Shown here: positions 10,928 through 22,009 of the stretch, piece after piece | Position numbering within the stretch: position 1 is the stretch's first letter | Layout: every line of letters begins with the position of its first letter | Assembly: GCA_014529385.2 (NCBI GenBank) | Contig: CM043963.1 | Span: forward strand, 1,120,001 to 1,184,000 | DNA from: Adiantum capillus-veneris | Taxonomy: Eukaryota; Streptophyta; Polypodiopsida; Polypodiales; Pteridaceae | Length of the DNA stretch: 64,000 nucleotides | Reading direction: 5' to 3' | The notes under the pieces: model-generated | Databases searched by the model: none | The model's input: the letters and a program-made list of their open reading frames with translations, nothing else | What the model was told of the DNA's origin: nothing | Position numbers and translations under genes: made by a program

Positions 10928-11220
10928 TCAGCAAATTCGAGTTGTGGGCATCAAAGGAAGGATTTGTGGATCCCGACCTGACAAATCTTGAGACAGGACA
11001 TTAGAGGGTCTTGGCTTGGGAGAGTAGCCCTCTGTCGCGAGTGCACTGGGACCCTGGGTAGTGGTTTTGGCAGGACCCTTTTGCTTCGGATGGTCACTCA
11101 AGGATTCCATTTTTCCAGTACACTGCACAACTGGGACGCCACATATTGGCAACTCGGAGAGACGCTCGCCCTGCTGCAACAGTAAGGCACTGACATGACG
11201 AGGGTCTCACAACGGAGTTC

Positions 11221-12101
11221 TTGATAGACTTTCAGAAGCGCTTGTGGGACAGCAGACAGTCAAGGAGATTCACCATGTTCCAATGGCTTGTTGCCCATCG
11301 AGCTACACCAGTGGAGAGTTTGTTGGTTTACAGTGGCCACCCGACAGGCCGTGCCACATGCCACCACCCACTTGAGTCACAGAGGCACTATCTACCCATA
11401 GCACAGCAGGTTTGGCTTCGGATTCTAGGGTTGATGTCAACAGCCCTGCTTGTTAGCTAGTCACTATACCTGGGGTGTTGCTGTTTTGAGTTATCCTCAG
11501 CTAGCAAGATGATTGTGATACAGAAGCATGTCACAGAGCTTATGCCTCAGGAGTGGAGCAGTGATAGAAACCTTCGTTGGGAGCTTATCTGCCATAGTAA
11601 CAGGAAATGGTCATTTTCAGGTCTTCGTTCCCATTCCAACTTCCCGTTTCGAATCCCCGTTCCGTGTTTCAAGCATGAGTGTTCATAACATGAAATGGCG
11701 TTTCATGCCCGTTGCCGTTCCCTGTTCCCCGTTCTGAAATCCCGTTCTGGGTAACTATGTTATCTGCAGCTTGACTCTCTGGTTCATATGGAGAGCCCGT
11801 TGCTTCCGCATCTTCGAGGCCCGCCCCATCTCGCTAGTGGAGAGTGTACAAGATATATGGCTGGAGCTAATCCACACACTTCGAGGTCAGTTCGAGAGAC
11901 TGCACGACAGCTCCGACCAAATGTGGGAGCGCCGCGAGGCATTCCAACGACTTTGGCTTCCAAGGCCTTTTTACGCCATGGTCCATGGGGCTCCGATGGC
12001 AGTACAAGCCATCTGTGTGATTATTCCTGTCACAAATTGCTGACGTGTCAAGCCACTGAAGAACGGAGCCAGTCTGCAGATCCCAACCAAGGGGCCTAAA
12101 C
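11221..12101 (+). pseudogene. LINE ORF2 C-terminal fragment, copy 1
   Basis: Coding remnants split by stops and the MITE at 11593-11759. Before the MITE: the zf-RVT-like HRA motif and the IAQQVW helix. After it: LWFIWRARCFRIFEARPISLVE and WERREAFQRLWLP. In full-length plant LINEs this region follows RT and may bind nucleic acid. The frame changes near 11460 and the MITE disrupts the join, so it is a dead fragment. Confidence 0.6.
11593..11759. mobile_element. hAT-type MITE, 167 bp
   Basis: The element starts CATAGTAAC and ends GTAACTATG, inverted repeats matching at 8 of 9 positions. It is flanked by perfect 8-bp direct repeats TTATCTGC (11585-11592 and 11760-11767). The second LINE copy has a single TTATCTGC (12274-12281) with no insertion, which is the pre-insertion site. 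An 8-bp duplication with CA..G termini is diagnostic of the hAT superfamily. The interior is rich in CCCGTT/CCGTTCC motifs and has no coding capacity. Confidence 0.9.
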
Positions 12102-12262
12102 CCTAAGACGAAGCAGCAGTAGAAGAAGAAGAAGTCTTACCAACTTATGGGACCCCGTTCGATGGGGCCCAGGAGACCTAAAGGAGCTAACAGGATGATT
12201 GTGATACAGGAGCCTGTCACCACAGAGTTTATGCCTCAGGAGTGGAGCAGTGATAGAAACCT

Positions 12263-12614
12263 TTGTTGGGAGCTTATCTGCAACTTGACTCTCTGGTTCA
12301 TATGGAGAGCCCATTGCTTCCGCATCTTCGAGGCCCGCCCCATCTCGCTAGTGGAGACTGTACGAGATATATGGTTGGAGCTGATCCACACACTTCGAGG
12401 TCACTTCAAGAGACTGCACGGCAGCTCCGACCGTATGTGGGAGCGCCGCGAGGCATTCCAACAACTTTGGCTTCCAGGGCCTTTGTACACATGGTCCATG
12501 GGGCTCCTAGATGGCAGTACAAGCCATCTGTGTGGTTATTCCTGTCACAAATTTTTGACATGTCAAGACACTAAAGAACGGAGCCAACCTGCACATTCCG
12601 GTCGAGGGGCCTAA
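12263..12614 (+). pseudogene. LINE ORF2 C-terminal fragment, copy 2
   Basis: Second copy of the LWFIWRAHCFRIFEARP block in the downstream repeat unit, open for about 110 residues in the same relative frame as copy 1 and differing by scattered substitutions. It lacks the MITE and so records the empty site. Confidence 0.55.
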
Positions 12615-12694
12615 ACCCTACGACGAAGCAGCAGCAGAAGAAGTACTACCAACTTATGGGACCCTGTTCGGTGGAGCCCAGGGGACCTAAAGGA

Positions 12695-13203
12695 GCTAAA
12701 ATTAAAGCGGAGCCAACACACAAAGCGTAGAAGATGATGACGTGGTTGTTGTATGGAACTCAAGCAAGACGCGTTGACATGCTGACATGGCAGACTGTAC
12801 GGACAGTCCCGCAATTCGCGCTTACAGTGCCATGTGGCAGCTGTACATATTTTCGCAAAACGCGCTGACAGCTTTTGGCCACCCGCTTTTGAACCAGATG
12901 CTTTTGAGTTTATAGCTTTTCATGTAAGCTGCTTTTCGTAGGCCAAGGGCCTTTAAATATGAGCCAAAAGCTCATTCTCTGTCATGCTTCCGCATGAGGT
13001 ACAAAGGATGGAGTACCGGCGATGTACAATATAAGGAAATACCGAAAGGGGCGCCAAGGTTTGGGGCCAGTGCTCTATGGGGTGGAACTCCGCCACTCCC
13101 CGTCTCGTGTCTTGTGCATCTCTTTCAGTTCATTGTTATTTGAAGTGCTTAAAGTTGTTCAATCTGTTCTTTTCCGTTGGCACATAGTGCCCGTCTCGTA
13201 ACA
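12695..13203. other. LTR-like segment, unconfirmed
   Basis: A TGTTGTATGG start at 12747 and a CTCGTAACA end at 13203 bracket 457 bp with a TATA-like TTTAAATA at 12952-12959, as in a solo LTR. No matching target duplication, PBS or second copy was found, so this is only a suggestion. Confidence 0.25.
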
Positions 13204-15551
13204 GTTTCCTCCTCAAATATCCTGATTTAGCCATCACTTTACATAGCTCACTTTTTCATTGGAAGTCTCCCCTCGTGCTGATATAGCCCCCCCCCCCTCC
13301 CCCTGTTGGGGCAGTTTGTAGCCCAATGGGCAGTTTTATTAACTAAAACAGAAGGATTTGTTTCTTGGAACAATTCCTAGTCCATGAAGGACCACTATCC
13401 ATCTATACAAGAACTCCATGTTGATCGATAAATAAGAGAAGTAGATGAGTCCTGTATGGTATAGTCTCCACGGATGAATCTAGACGATAAAACATAGGAA
13501 CCACTACTTGGAAGAGCAACCATCACGCCACAAATCTGAAAGACCAAGCAAAGTGGCTCACGAAAGCATCCGCCACGATCCTAACTGCATTTTGAAGATA
13601 ATAACCTGGAAAACCCTCTAAAAGAAAAGTATCCTCAAAAGTACGATCTGAGGTAACAACTGACTTGACCCACGTCTGAACATAGCAACCACTGTCATTG
13701 AAGGCTCCAAAGCTAAAGCTGAGAGCTCCCCTCAAATGATAGGAAGCACCCCTTTCTACTCAATCCTTGAAAAGGAGTATAAGTACCACCAAAAAAGAAA
13801 TCAGAGACAACCTTAATTGAATCACAAAACCTAAATCTCATAGAACTCAAGGCCCAAAGAGGATCACACCATCAATAAACTCGAACTGCTAAGAAGCAAA
13901 AGACCTGAAAGGTGGTCATTTGAGAATCATGTTTGCCAAAGAAACCATCAAGGTCCCATAGGACCTAGCTACTCAAGAAAACTCCCTGAGATCAAACCAT
14001 ATATCCGCCACTCCTCGGCAACTATCAAGATTAAACCTGTAGAGACAATCCAATACAATATGCTAAGTTCCATACAAAAACGAAAGAGTACACATACTCC
14101 CGCTTTTGTAACTTCCTTCCTTAGAATCTGTCCTTTCCACTTATGATGAAGAGAATATACGCACTCAATTGTGCAATTAGTGTCCAATACATAAAATAAA
14201 ACCAATACTCAAGGTGAGAGTAAAGGAACCGCCTAGGAGACCTGCAACATGCCGAAATGGGCTGCCACAAGGTTGGAGGTCTCCAAAGGAAAGTACGGGA
14301 GAGACTTCAAATGTTGTTGATTGCGGAAGTGGGGACTAGATATCCCTACCAAGCTCTCCAAAGGGAAGTACCAGAGAGAGCTCCAAATATTGTTGATTGC
14401 AAAAGTAGGAACTAGATATCCCCACTAACTGCCGACATTGCCGACTAACTACTTTTGCTGATTGCAAAAGTAGGAACTAGATATCCCCACTAACTGCCGA
14501 CATTGCATGCAAACCTGTCATCCATAAGATCTCGACAAATCTGTTGTCAACCATCAAGAATACTACCCATAAAAGATTGCAAACATGTGCCACAAATGGT
14601 ACCAAAAAGCTCACAAAAGCGCATAGGAGTGACCAAATCCGTAGGGCCACACTAACATCGGTGACAAGAGCACATGGAGATAGAAATACTCCATATTCCA
14701 ATAAAAACTCCTTAAACTGTTGTCACTGTCGGCTAAGCATCTGGCACCACATGCTCCACCTATAGACCTCATCCTCTGAAAGTCGGATGATCATACAAGA
14801 AGTGGTGTTGGTGATAGCAGAATCTCCCTTAGAGTCTACTTAAGCTGGAGCTGAAACTTACATCCTTGGATGGAAAAGAAAAAATCAAAGAACGTGCTCT
14901 GCTTCTAGGAGGAATCAAATCCCCTATGTTATCCATAATCCACAACCTGTCACAAAGTGTAACCGAATCGTCAACCTACTACCCCTCTTGAAGATGGGCC
15001 AAAACTCCACATTTGCATGTCCAAGACAAGGCTGCAACACCGTATCAACCTTCGTAAAGTCCTCTAATAGATAACTCCGTCAACAACTCCAAGAAAATAC
15101 ATATGCAATTGCAAGAGGCACAACAAATCTGCCAATCCAACTCCTCGAAGAAAAAAACACAGCCATACAGTCTCCTTCATGAGTGTTGAAGAAGATCCCA
15201 CTATAGTCCAAACACTTCTCTATAAAGAAAAAAGCTGAAAAATTGGCTCCCCCTCCAGATCCAAAAGCTGCATGCTTGCTCCCCGTTCGGGAAGGCATAG
15301 CAACATAACCACATCTAGGAAAACTAAAGCAATCCAGCACTACTCCATCCTGAATTCTCCACGGGGTTCCCCTCGATGAAGAGAGGTCACGGTAATCAAG
15401 GGTGAGAGACGGGAAGTCATAAACAAGGGTCCATAGCCTCCACATACCCAAATAAGCCCCAAACTGGAGAAAAAGCGGGGAAAAACAGCAAGCTTAATCT
15501 CTCTCAATCAAGTCCAAAACGGCACCAGATTAGCGAATACCTCGTCCACTC
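13204..15551. other. Unassigned DNA, no gene recognised
   Basis: Short minus-strand ORFs (for example 13523-13735 and 15080-15451) occur, but none has recognisable motifs and stops interrupt any extension. A C-rich run lies near 13287. Short tandem repeats occur at 14276-14513. If the GCFC gene continues leftward, this would be intronic. Confidence 0.4.
14276..14513. repeat. Diverged short tandem repeats
   Basis: Two copies of a roughly 70-bp unit (CTCCAAAG-GAAGTAC-GAGAGA ... TGTTGATTGC ... ACTAGATATCCC) are followed by two copies of a roughly 55-bp unit containing GCAAAAGTAGGAACTAGATA and ending TGCCGACATTGC. The second unit reuses the end of the first. Confidence 0.7.
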
Positions 15552-15715
15552 AAAAGTGTTCATTTTTCTGCTGCCTTCTACAGAAATTATGTTTGCAGTT
15601 GCTTACAAGTCACAAAACCCCAAAGACACCAGCAAAAGTGTTCATCTTTCTACTGGCTTCTAGAGAGTTTATGTTTGCAGTTGCTGACAAGTCACACAAC
15701 CCCAAAGACACCAGC
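15552..15715. repeat. 82-bp direct tandem repeat, two copies
   Basis: Copies 15552-15633 and 15634-15715 begin AAAAGTGTTCAT and end CCCCAAAGACACCAGC, with scattered substitutions between them. Confidence 0.8.
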
Positions 15716-16002
15716 AAAATGGAACCATTTGATGAGGTCGATGTATGGCGACGGAGGAGGAAGAAGCACTCAAACCATCAGGTCCAGCCTCACGCCTCAG
15801 CATTGAGAGCATTATAAGAATGTTTGCAAGAAAATTTGAAAGACAACATGCGAAAGGTGAATATTTTACTTTATTCAAAGTTTCCTGATTGAGTGCCACA
15901 AAACATTGAAAATACCACATATTGCATGAGTTTGGAAGATACTTGCTGTTTGTTATTGCTGTAGTGAAAAGGAGACCAATATTTTGGAGTGCGACATTAC
16001 AA

Positions 16003-16325
16003 CACACTACATCATAGTTCATAAGGCAACCATTTCCTCACATGGGCTAAAGCCAACACTAACACGCCACTCTGTTCTTTCTCAAGGAGGGGGAAAAAGC
16101 ACTGCAAGCATTCTCGATCTATGTTTGTTTGTCAAAGAAAGTAAACCAATGAATTACAAAAGTGACAGTTCTACTTTTGTTCAAAGATTCCTAAAGAAGT
16201 GTTATAAAACTAAGAACTAAGGCATACTACATCAAATCAGGATAACATCTGGAGACTTCACAATAGACCACACCATACTTCATAAACTACCATTTCCTCA
16301 GAAGGGCTAAAACCAGCAGAAACAT
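16003..16325. repeat. Dispersed pair of about 65-bp repeats downstream of GCFC exon 4
   Basis: A segment near 16003-16070 and another near 16262-16325 share CATA-TTCATAA, ACCATTTCCTCA and GGGCTAAA-CCA. They lie in the sequence following the last recognised GCFC exon. Confidence 0.5.
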
Positions 16326-16383
16326 GTGACCAGATAAAGTGTCACATTCAAATGTGTAAAAGTTTGTTGTGCATATTAATTAC

Positions 16384-19049
16384 CTCCGTATCTTCGACCG
16401 CCTTCAATAAAAGAGACCGAACAGCTGCAAGCAAGTCTTGTAGAGCATCACTAGATGGAGGCACATAATTCAAGACTACTTTTACCGCGGCAACAGCATT
16501 TGAAGTGCTTCTACTGCTCAAAATGTCCCAGCAATGAGCGATTTCATGGTGAAGAACAGGCAATACCACTTTCTCCACCAATTTTGGCACCAAATCCACA
16601 TCCGCATCATCTGGACTTACATCAATGCCATTGGCTGGCATGCCATAATCGAAGAGAAAAGAGTGCCTTTCAAGTGTTTAAGAATTAGTTAAAAATAAAA
16701 TGCAAAAACAATTGAGAGATCCTAGAAAGGACAAGATTCAATGTCTCACCATTTCATACTGTCGAAATCAACATCGCCATAAAGAGGGTCCCATTTCAAA
16801 AGCTCAAGGCGTACGTAAGGGGCAAAAAGGGCAGGGGCACTTAGAGAAACATATGCATCCCTGTATGCTGAAGAATACAATCGTTTCCAGCTTTCAAGCT
16901 TCTCTTTCACTATAGCTAGCTGTGAATATTCTTCAGCAGCATCTCCAAACACTCTGTCTGCCGTTTCCAATATGTCAGCACAACCTGACCTAAAAGCTCG
17001 TTCTTCACTTTCACTTTCATCACTCGTTGCTTCCCCTTCAACTTGTAAACCATTGAAAGTGTCTACTAGATTCGACACAGCAGACTCTACCCTCCGTTTG
17101 GCAGCACAAGCCCTTCGCCATTCTCGGGCCTGTGCACGTTTTTTTAACTCCATCCTTTTCTGCAGGTTGACATCTCGACCAAATTCATCAACCTGCGTCG
17201 CCAAGTTTGACCCATCTCGTGCAGCAAGAGCATTGGAAGCTGCAGTTGCTGCAGCAGTTGCGGCAGTGGAAGCACTGGCTCCTTTGTTCAAAGCCAACAC
17301 GGCAGCATTAACTGCAGCTTCTACTTCCACTGTCTCATCAGCATTATCAGCCAACCTCCGCTCACTAATAGCAGTGGCTCGTTCTTCATGAAGTCTCTGC
17401 ATGTGCTCTTCTAGCTCCTCAATTAAAGGAGCTTTACTCTGTGACATGAATACTGCATGAGATGATGGCTTTAAAGATGTAGCTTGGAGCTTCTTGAAGA
17501 CATGCCCATACCTTTAAGAAGTCACATAAAACTGCAATATAGTCACGGAGTTTTTGCATGTACACATACTTATCCCCAGTTGTAGTAAGGGAGTTCTCCA
17601 GCGTCGATATATTCAATAGTGACGAAGACAGGTTGTCCTCAGTCTTCTGAAGCTCTGCCTTGGTCCAGTCATGTGTATCCTGCAGAAAGAAAATGAATTC
17701 CAGCCAACAAAGAACACAATGAAACAAAAAAACAAGAGGTCCTGGACAGAGAAAATTGATGGTTGTATCTTTGCAAATACGCAGAGACCTACTCTTGTTC
17801 TTCTCAGAGTGTCATACAATGTGCTCAATGCAGCTTCAGCTCTCTGTGAAATGGTCATTGACTCCATATTGTGCCCACTAAAACCCCATGCTGAACTTGG
17901 CAAAGGAGCTGTTGCCAGCCCACCTGAAAAATAACTCTCAGTATGTAGAACTTCTTGACGTGGGACTGAGGGTGTTGTGCCAGGCCAGGTTGAAGAGTCG
18001 TCAACCCTCTTTCCAAATCCTTTTCTCAACTGCTCCTCTTCCCATCGACGTTCCTCGTCCTCCTCATCATCTTCTTTTTGACCTGGTAAGGTTCTGTCCT
18101 CGATCTTGTCCTCCATAGATTCAAAAACCCCTGCTTTCACCTTTTCACTTGGCAGCTCCCCCATCATAGCAATCCTGGTCTGCATTTCTCCTTCATCATC
18201 AGTAGAGGAGTCATCCCTCTCAGAGGTGGCAGCATCACGAGGCTTGCCTCGCAATTCTAGAATATCTGAATTTCCAACTGGAATATAATCAGGTAGGGCT
18301 TGTGCTTGTCGCAATCTTTCCCGCTTTGCCTTTGCAGCAGCAATAGCAGCTGCATCCGGAATATGGGTCACACCCCCACCCTCAGCTCCAGCACCTATTC
18401 CCATAAGTCCTAATCTGTTTTCTGCATCATCTGTGTCGAGCTTAACTCGATAACTTACATCCTTTACCCTGGATGCCACAAGCTTGCCATCATTGGCCCC
18501 AAGGACTTCTCGGTCTGTCACAAGAGTTTGTATCTCCACTGTGGCGCTCACAGCAGGTTTCATTTGACCCTTGAGCACTATGACAGGCTCCAAAGGCTTG
18601 TTTTCCTGAAGTGGAGGCTTTGCTCCACCAAGCCGGATGGTGTTCTTCTGCAGCTCAAGGAGCTTCTCTTTAGTGTATTCACCTGCCTGTGGTTGGAAGT
18701 TGGAATGGACTGCTGGTTTGTCTTTGCTGGTGGAGAGCTTAGGCCCCGACGCTTGAGAGGCGCCAAATCCTGATGCTTTCTTCTTAGGCTTAAAGGAGTC
18801 ATCGTCTGTGTCAAAATTGACGAGAGAGGGCTTTTCTTTCTTAATGGAAACGGGCTTGCTAATTGCTTCAGAACCATCTTCATCCTCAGCGAAACTGAGG
18901 AGTTTAGGGCCGGAAGGCTTCTTCGCAGCGCCCTTGTCCTTCTTTCCGCTGATTTTGGCAGAATGCAGAGAAGCGGGCTTGACCTGCGTGGCGTCCTCGC
19001 CATCACCGTCGTCGTCGACACGACGCCGGAAATTCTTGGTCTTCATCAT
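16384..19049 (-). CDS. ILP1: GCFC-domain protein, ILP1/PAXBP1 family (5' four exons, partial)
   Basis: Four exons join cleanly with GT-AG introns: exon 1 19049-17793 (419 codons), exon 2 17679-17512 (56 codons), exon 3 17438-16750, exon 4 16666-16384. Introns are 113, 73 and 83 bp; a donor GTAATT follows exon 4. The start MMKTKNFRRRVDDDGDGED is typical of the family. The N-terminal half is acidic/basic and disordered, with DYIPVGN and RIAMMGE motifs; residues about 516-551 are Ala-rich; exon 3 ends in DPLYGDVDFDSMKW and exon 4 continues HSFLFDYGMPANG and ELVEKV-like VPKLVEKVVLPVLHHEIAHCW. Family members (plant ILP1, animal PAXBP1) are nuclear proteins linked to transcription control and spliceosome disassembly. 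About 800 residues are present; from general knowledge plant homologues are near 900, so roughly the last 100 residues are missing from the window or lie beyond a very long intron. All exons seen are open. Confidence 0.92.
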
Positions 19050-19190
19050 TGTATTGCAGCAGGACGTAGAATTTCAGCTTAAGTGCACGGCACACCCCTT
19101 GGACCGACTATCTCATGGGCAGAGAGGCATGGATCAATGGCCCACGTCCCTTTCGGGCCGTCCGATGCGCTTTTTGTAAATTCAGGAAAA
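19050..19190 (-). promoter_or_regulatory. Presumed GCFC 5' UTR/proximal promoter
   Basis: The 140 bp before the ATG contain TGGGCC on the minus strand (19144-19139), a site II-type element common in plant housekeeping promoters, and a second GGGCC nearby. No TATA box is clear. The start of transcription cannot be placed. Confidence 0.35.
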
Positions 19191-20632
19191 TAGGTGAGCT
19201 TTTGTGCAGCGATGAACACTTGCTGGAAGCACATAATCAGGACTTAGAATTTCGTTGCTCGTGCACAAAAATTTTCCAACATTTGTGACAATTGGAAGTG
19301 TATTGACCAACTATACGTGTTGATGTTCATGATCATATAACTAGTTGTGCCAAATGCAGATCAAACCCACCAATAGAACATGCGATATTGTTTCAAATAA
19401 CAGTTACACCAGAATGGAGCCAATAAATTATTGACTTCTTGGACTTACCAGAGCACGTCAGAAAGCGATAGAAATAGAAGCTCGTGACTTCACTTTGATT
19501 GGAAACCAGCTTTATAAACAAAAGGATAACCATCTTAGGCTATGCGCAACGTAAAACATGTACAAAACTTGTAAATTCAAACGTCCCCCTTGCCCCTCAT
19601 TCTCCTCCCAGGACGTCACATTTGCAAGCCTATCACCTTAACCACCTCTGTCAAGCCAAGGGCCAAAGGGGTCTAAATGGCTCACGAGCCGAAGGCAAGG
19701 CATAAGGTTAAGGATCCTACTTGCAAGAGCCAAGGGCTATAAATAGAGAAGTTGGGAGAGATCAAATTTTTTGTCCACCCCTAGGTCTCACATTGGTTTA
19801 GAGAGTCAAGTTTTTGAGAGAACGACGTGGTCCTTCTAAGTCTTGCATGTTTTTGCAATTCGGGAAGGAGGAGGGGAGGCACTCTTAGCCAAGGACAGAG
19901 GTGACCGTCGACCATCACCAATCGTGAAGCTCCCTCTCTCTTTGTTTTTGCTCTAGGCTGAGGAGGCTTTTTCGACACACGCTCCAGTTCTGCTGCAACC
20001 CATAGCGTGAGCTTCACCCTCATCTTTCCCTGCGCAACTGCCCGCCACCATTGCTCAGAAGCTTTGGTTTTTGTTTTTTTTTTTCCCCTTCAAATGTGGA
20101 CGCCTTGCCAATGTGAAAGGCCATTAAATGGCCAAGGGTAGGTGTCCACAATCGGCAACCCCCCACCCTCTTGTACTTGCCATCGGCGGCAAGCAGAGTT
20201 ACATCGCCAACACAAGGCAAAGGCGGGCCAAGTGCCAAGTCAAATTAGTAACAGAAATTTCAGAGGAATTAATGAGCTTTCAAGCATCTTCAAAATATCT
20301 AAAGAGTTCTCATTATCGTTTTTTGGCATAAGCTATAACCGACGAGCAGAGTCCATATAAACTACCTCTTTGCAACTTGGTGGTATTGTAATTAGCACAG
20401 CTAATTATCATTGAGGACGGAGGTTCCAAACTGTATTCACTCGACGACGTTTTTTCCAAGGTGGTTGAAGCAAGGCTTTACAAGTTCAATATCAATAATT
20501 ATCTCCTATTTATCGCATAAACAAGAAAGGCTAATAAATTGCGGTTACAAGTGTTCCTAAGTGCTCTGAAACTGTTCTCAATCAACGGATTTTTCAAGGT
20601 ATTTCTTGATTTTAATTTAGCAAATTATCCCT
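19191..20632. other. Intergenic DNA upstream of GCFC
   Basis: No gene or element recognised. A plus-strand TATAAATA at 19739-19746 is followed by a CT-rich, gene-leader-like stretch, but no supported ORF follows. Sequence becomes A/T-rich toward the copia LTR at 20633. Confidence 0.35.
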
Positions 20633-20861
20633 TGTTACCATATACATGTGGTAGTGATGTGTGTGAACACACTTAGGATCGTTGAGCATTTTTTCCCTCA
20701 CTAGGAGGTTTTTTCCCCTTGTGCATTGTATATACGCCCATCACTCTAGGGCTATCTAATCTTTCCATTGCACACTAAGTAACACACTCTCTGTTGTGTG
20801 CCTTGAGCTTCCTTTGTCTTCTCTAAGCTGGGTGTATCTCCCTGTAACCCTAATTCCAACA
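20633..20861 (+). repeat. 5' LTR of copia A1
   Basis: 229 bp, TGTTACCATATACATG...TTCCAACA, with a TATATA promoter element in the middle (GTATATACGCC). The same LTR occurs at 24368, 29111, 52913, 57842 and 59225. Confidence 0.92.
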
Positions 20862-20863
20862 AT

Positions 20864-20874
20864 TGGTATCAGAG
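20864..20874 (+). other. Primer binding site of copia A1
   Basis: TGGTATCAGAG, two bases after the LTR; tRNA-iMet type. Confidence 0.85.
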
Positions 20875-21183
20875 TAGGTTGCATCCTCCCGAGCTTAGTC
20901 GCCAGCAGCTCTAGCACGTGTTTCTCACTCTCTCCAGTTTTCTGTGAGCTTTGATGAGCATCAGTAGGTTGACAAATACTTCGGGCTCATTTCGGCCTCC
21001 GTTTCCACTACAGGTAGTGATGTGTAGACAATTTCATCATTTTGGGCGGATTTTCTGTCAGTGTTGTTTTTTGCCTAACAGATCCCTTACATTCTTCTAC
21101 AAGTTGTGCTATATAGCACATGTTGGTTATGCTTCGTTTCTCCTCTTTTCGGGCAGTTTTCACATCAAGTGCAAGTATTTTCC

Positions 21184-22008
21184 ATGGCTGACAACAACAC
21201 AAATGTGTTCAAGATCTTTGTTGATGAGGATAGATTGGACGGGGACAAATATCCTATGTGGGCTTACATGATGCAACGTGTCCTTGTGTCAAAGGGCGTT
21301 TGGAATATTGTGTAGGGCATTGATGTACGTCCTGGGTTTTGAGGATGTAGACAATGTTGCAGGTTTTGGTGGCAGAGTTGTTGCTTCCAGAGTTGTTTTG
21401 CCTATGGTTGAGCAAGCTCATTGGGATGTAAGAGATGTGCAGGCTCATGCATTGATTGTGTTGTCTGTGACGTGCACTATTACTCCTCATATTTTCACAG
21501 CAAAACCTGCAAAACATGCTTGGAATATTCTTGTTGGTCTTTATGCAAGTCGCAATGAGGCTAAAATTGCATTGCTGCATAAAGAGGTGGAGTCGAAGAT
21601 TATGCATGAGGAAGATAAGATGGACACTTTCCTTGTTGGTGTCAAGGATATTAATGAGCAACTTTTTTCGCCAGGCGAAGTCATTTGTGCAGACTGTTCT
21701 TGATGCTTTGCCAGATTCTTACCACACTTTTGCTAGTACTTGGAGACTTATGACCTACAGAAATCCAGAAGTTGTCAAGTTTAATGCATTATGCACATTG
21801 TTGTTGCAAAAGTCACTTTCCAGAAAAAATATGGCTAAATAGTGTGCAATTGAACATGCCTTTATTGTTGCTCAAAGAAAAGGTGGTAACAGCAATGTAG
21901 CCACTTCTCATGGTTCTTTTGCGAGTGATAAATCACATGTTCCTAATGCTTCTGTTGGCAGCAACCACTATTGTAAAGCTAATGATTACTTGATCAAGCA
22001 GTATCATA
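21184..22008 (+). pseudogene. gag of copia A1
   Basis: Starts MADNNTNVFKIFVDEDRLDGD, the family gag start, and continues YPMWAYMMQRVLVSKGVWNIV before a TAG at 21313. Later frames give HALIVLSV, AWNILVGLYASRNEAKIALL and DTFLVGVKDINEQL, the UBN2-type copia gag. The zinc-knuckle region near 21965 is reduced to HYCKANDYLIKQ, with its first Cys apparently lost. Several stops and frameshifts make it non-coding. Confidence 0.85.
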
Positions 22009-22009
22009 A

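Larger units (their letters stand above)
10928..12694 (+). mobile_element. LINE (non-LTR retrotransposon) 3' end
   Basis: This plus-strand remnant carries the C-terminal part of a plant LINE ORF2. At 11221-11460 is a zf-RVT-like segment (FTMFQWLVAHRATPVESLL, then HYLPIAQQVWLRIL). Next comes TLWFIWRARCFRIFEARP, the tryptophan-rich C-terminus common in plant LINE polyproteins. The 5' part (endonuclease, RT) is absent, as usual for 5'-truncated LINEs. The last 510 bp are tandemly duplicated, and the first copy holds a MITE. Confidence 0.65.
11500..12694 (+). repeat. Tandem duplication of the LINE 3' end (2 x 510 bp)
   Basis: Unit 1 is 11500-12184 (685 bp) and unit 2 is 12185-12694 (510 bp). The 175-bp difference equals the MITE plus one 8-bp target duplication. 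Both units start AGCTA(G/A)CA(A/G)GATGATTG and end just before AGGAGCTAA. The next bases after unit 2 repeat the start of a unit, as expected of a tandem array. Confidence 0.85.

Noticed and set aside
12087-12095. AAACCCTAA telobox-like sequence
   Set aside because: It is part of the LINE 3' repeat unit and occurs once per copy; no telomeric array.
12747-13203. Solo LTR
   Set aside because: TG...CA ends and a TATA-like site only; flanks GTGGT and GTTTC do not match, and no second copy exists.
15080-15451. Minus-strand 123-residue ORF
   Set aside because: No family recognised, and not a GCFC C-terminal exon; left unassigned.
16972-17391. Plus-strand 139-residue ORF
   Set aside because: Antisense shadow of GCFC exon 3, whose Ala-rich coding keeps the opposite strand open.
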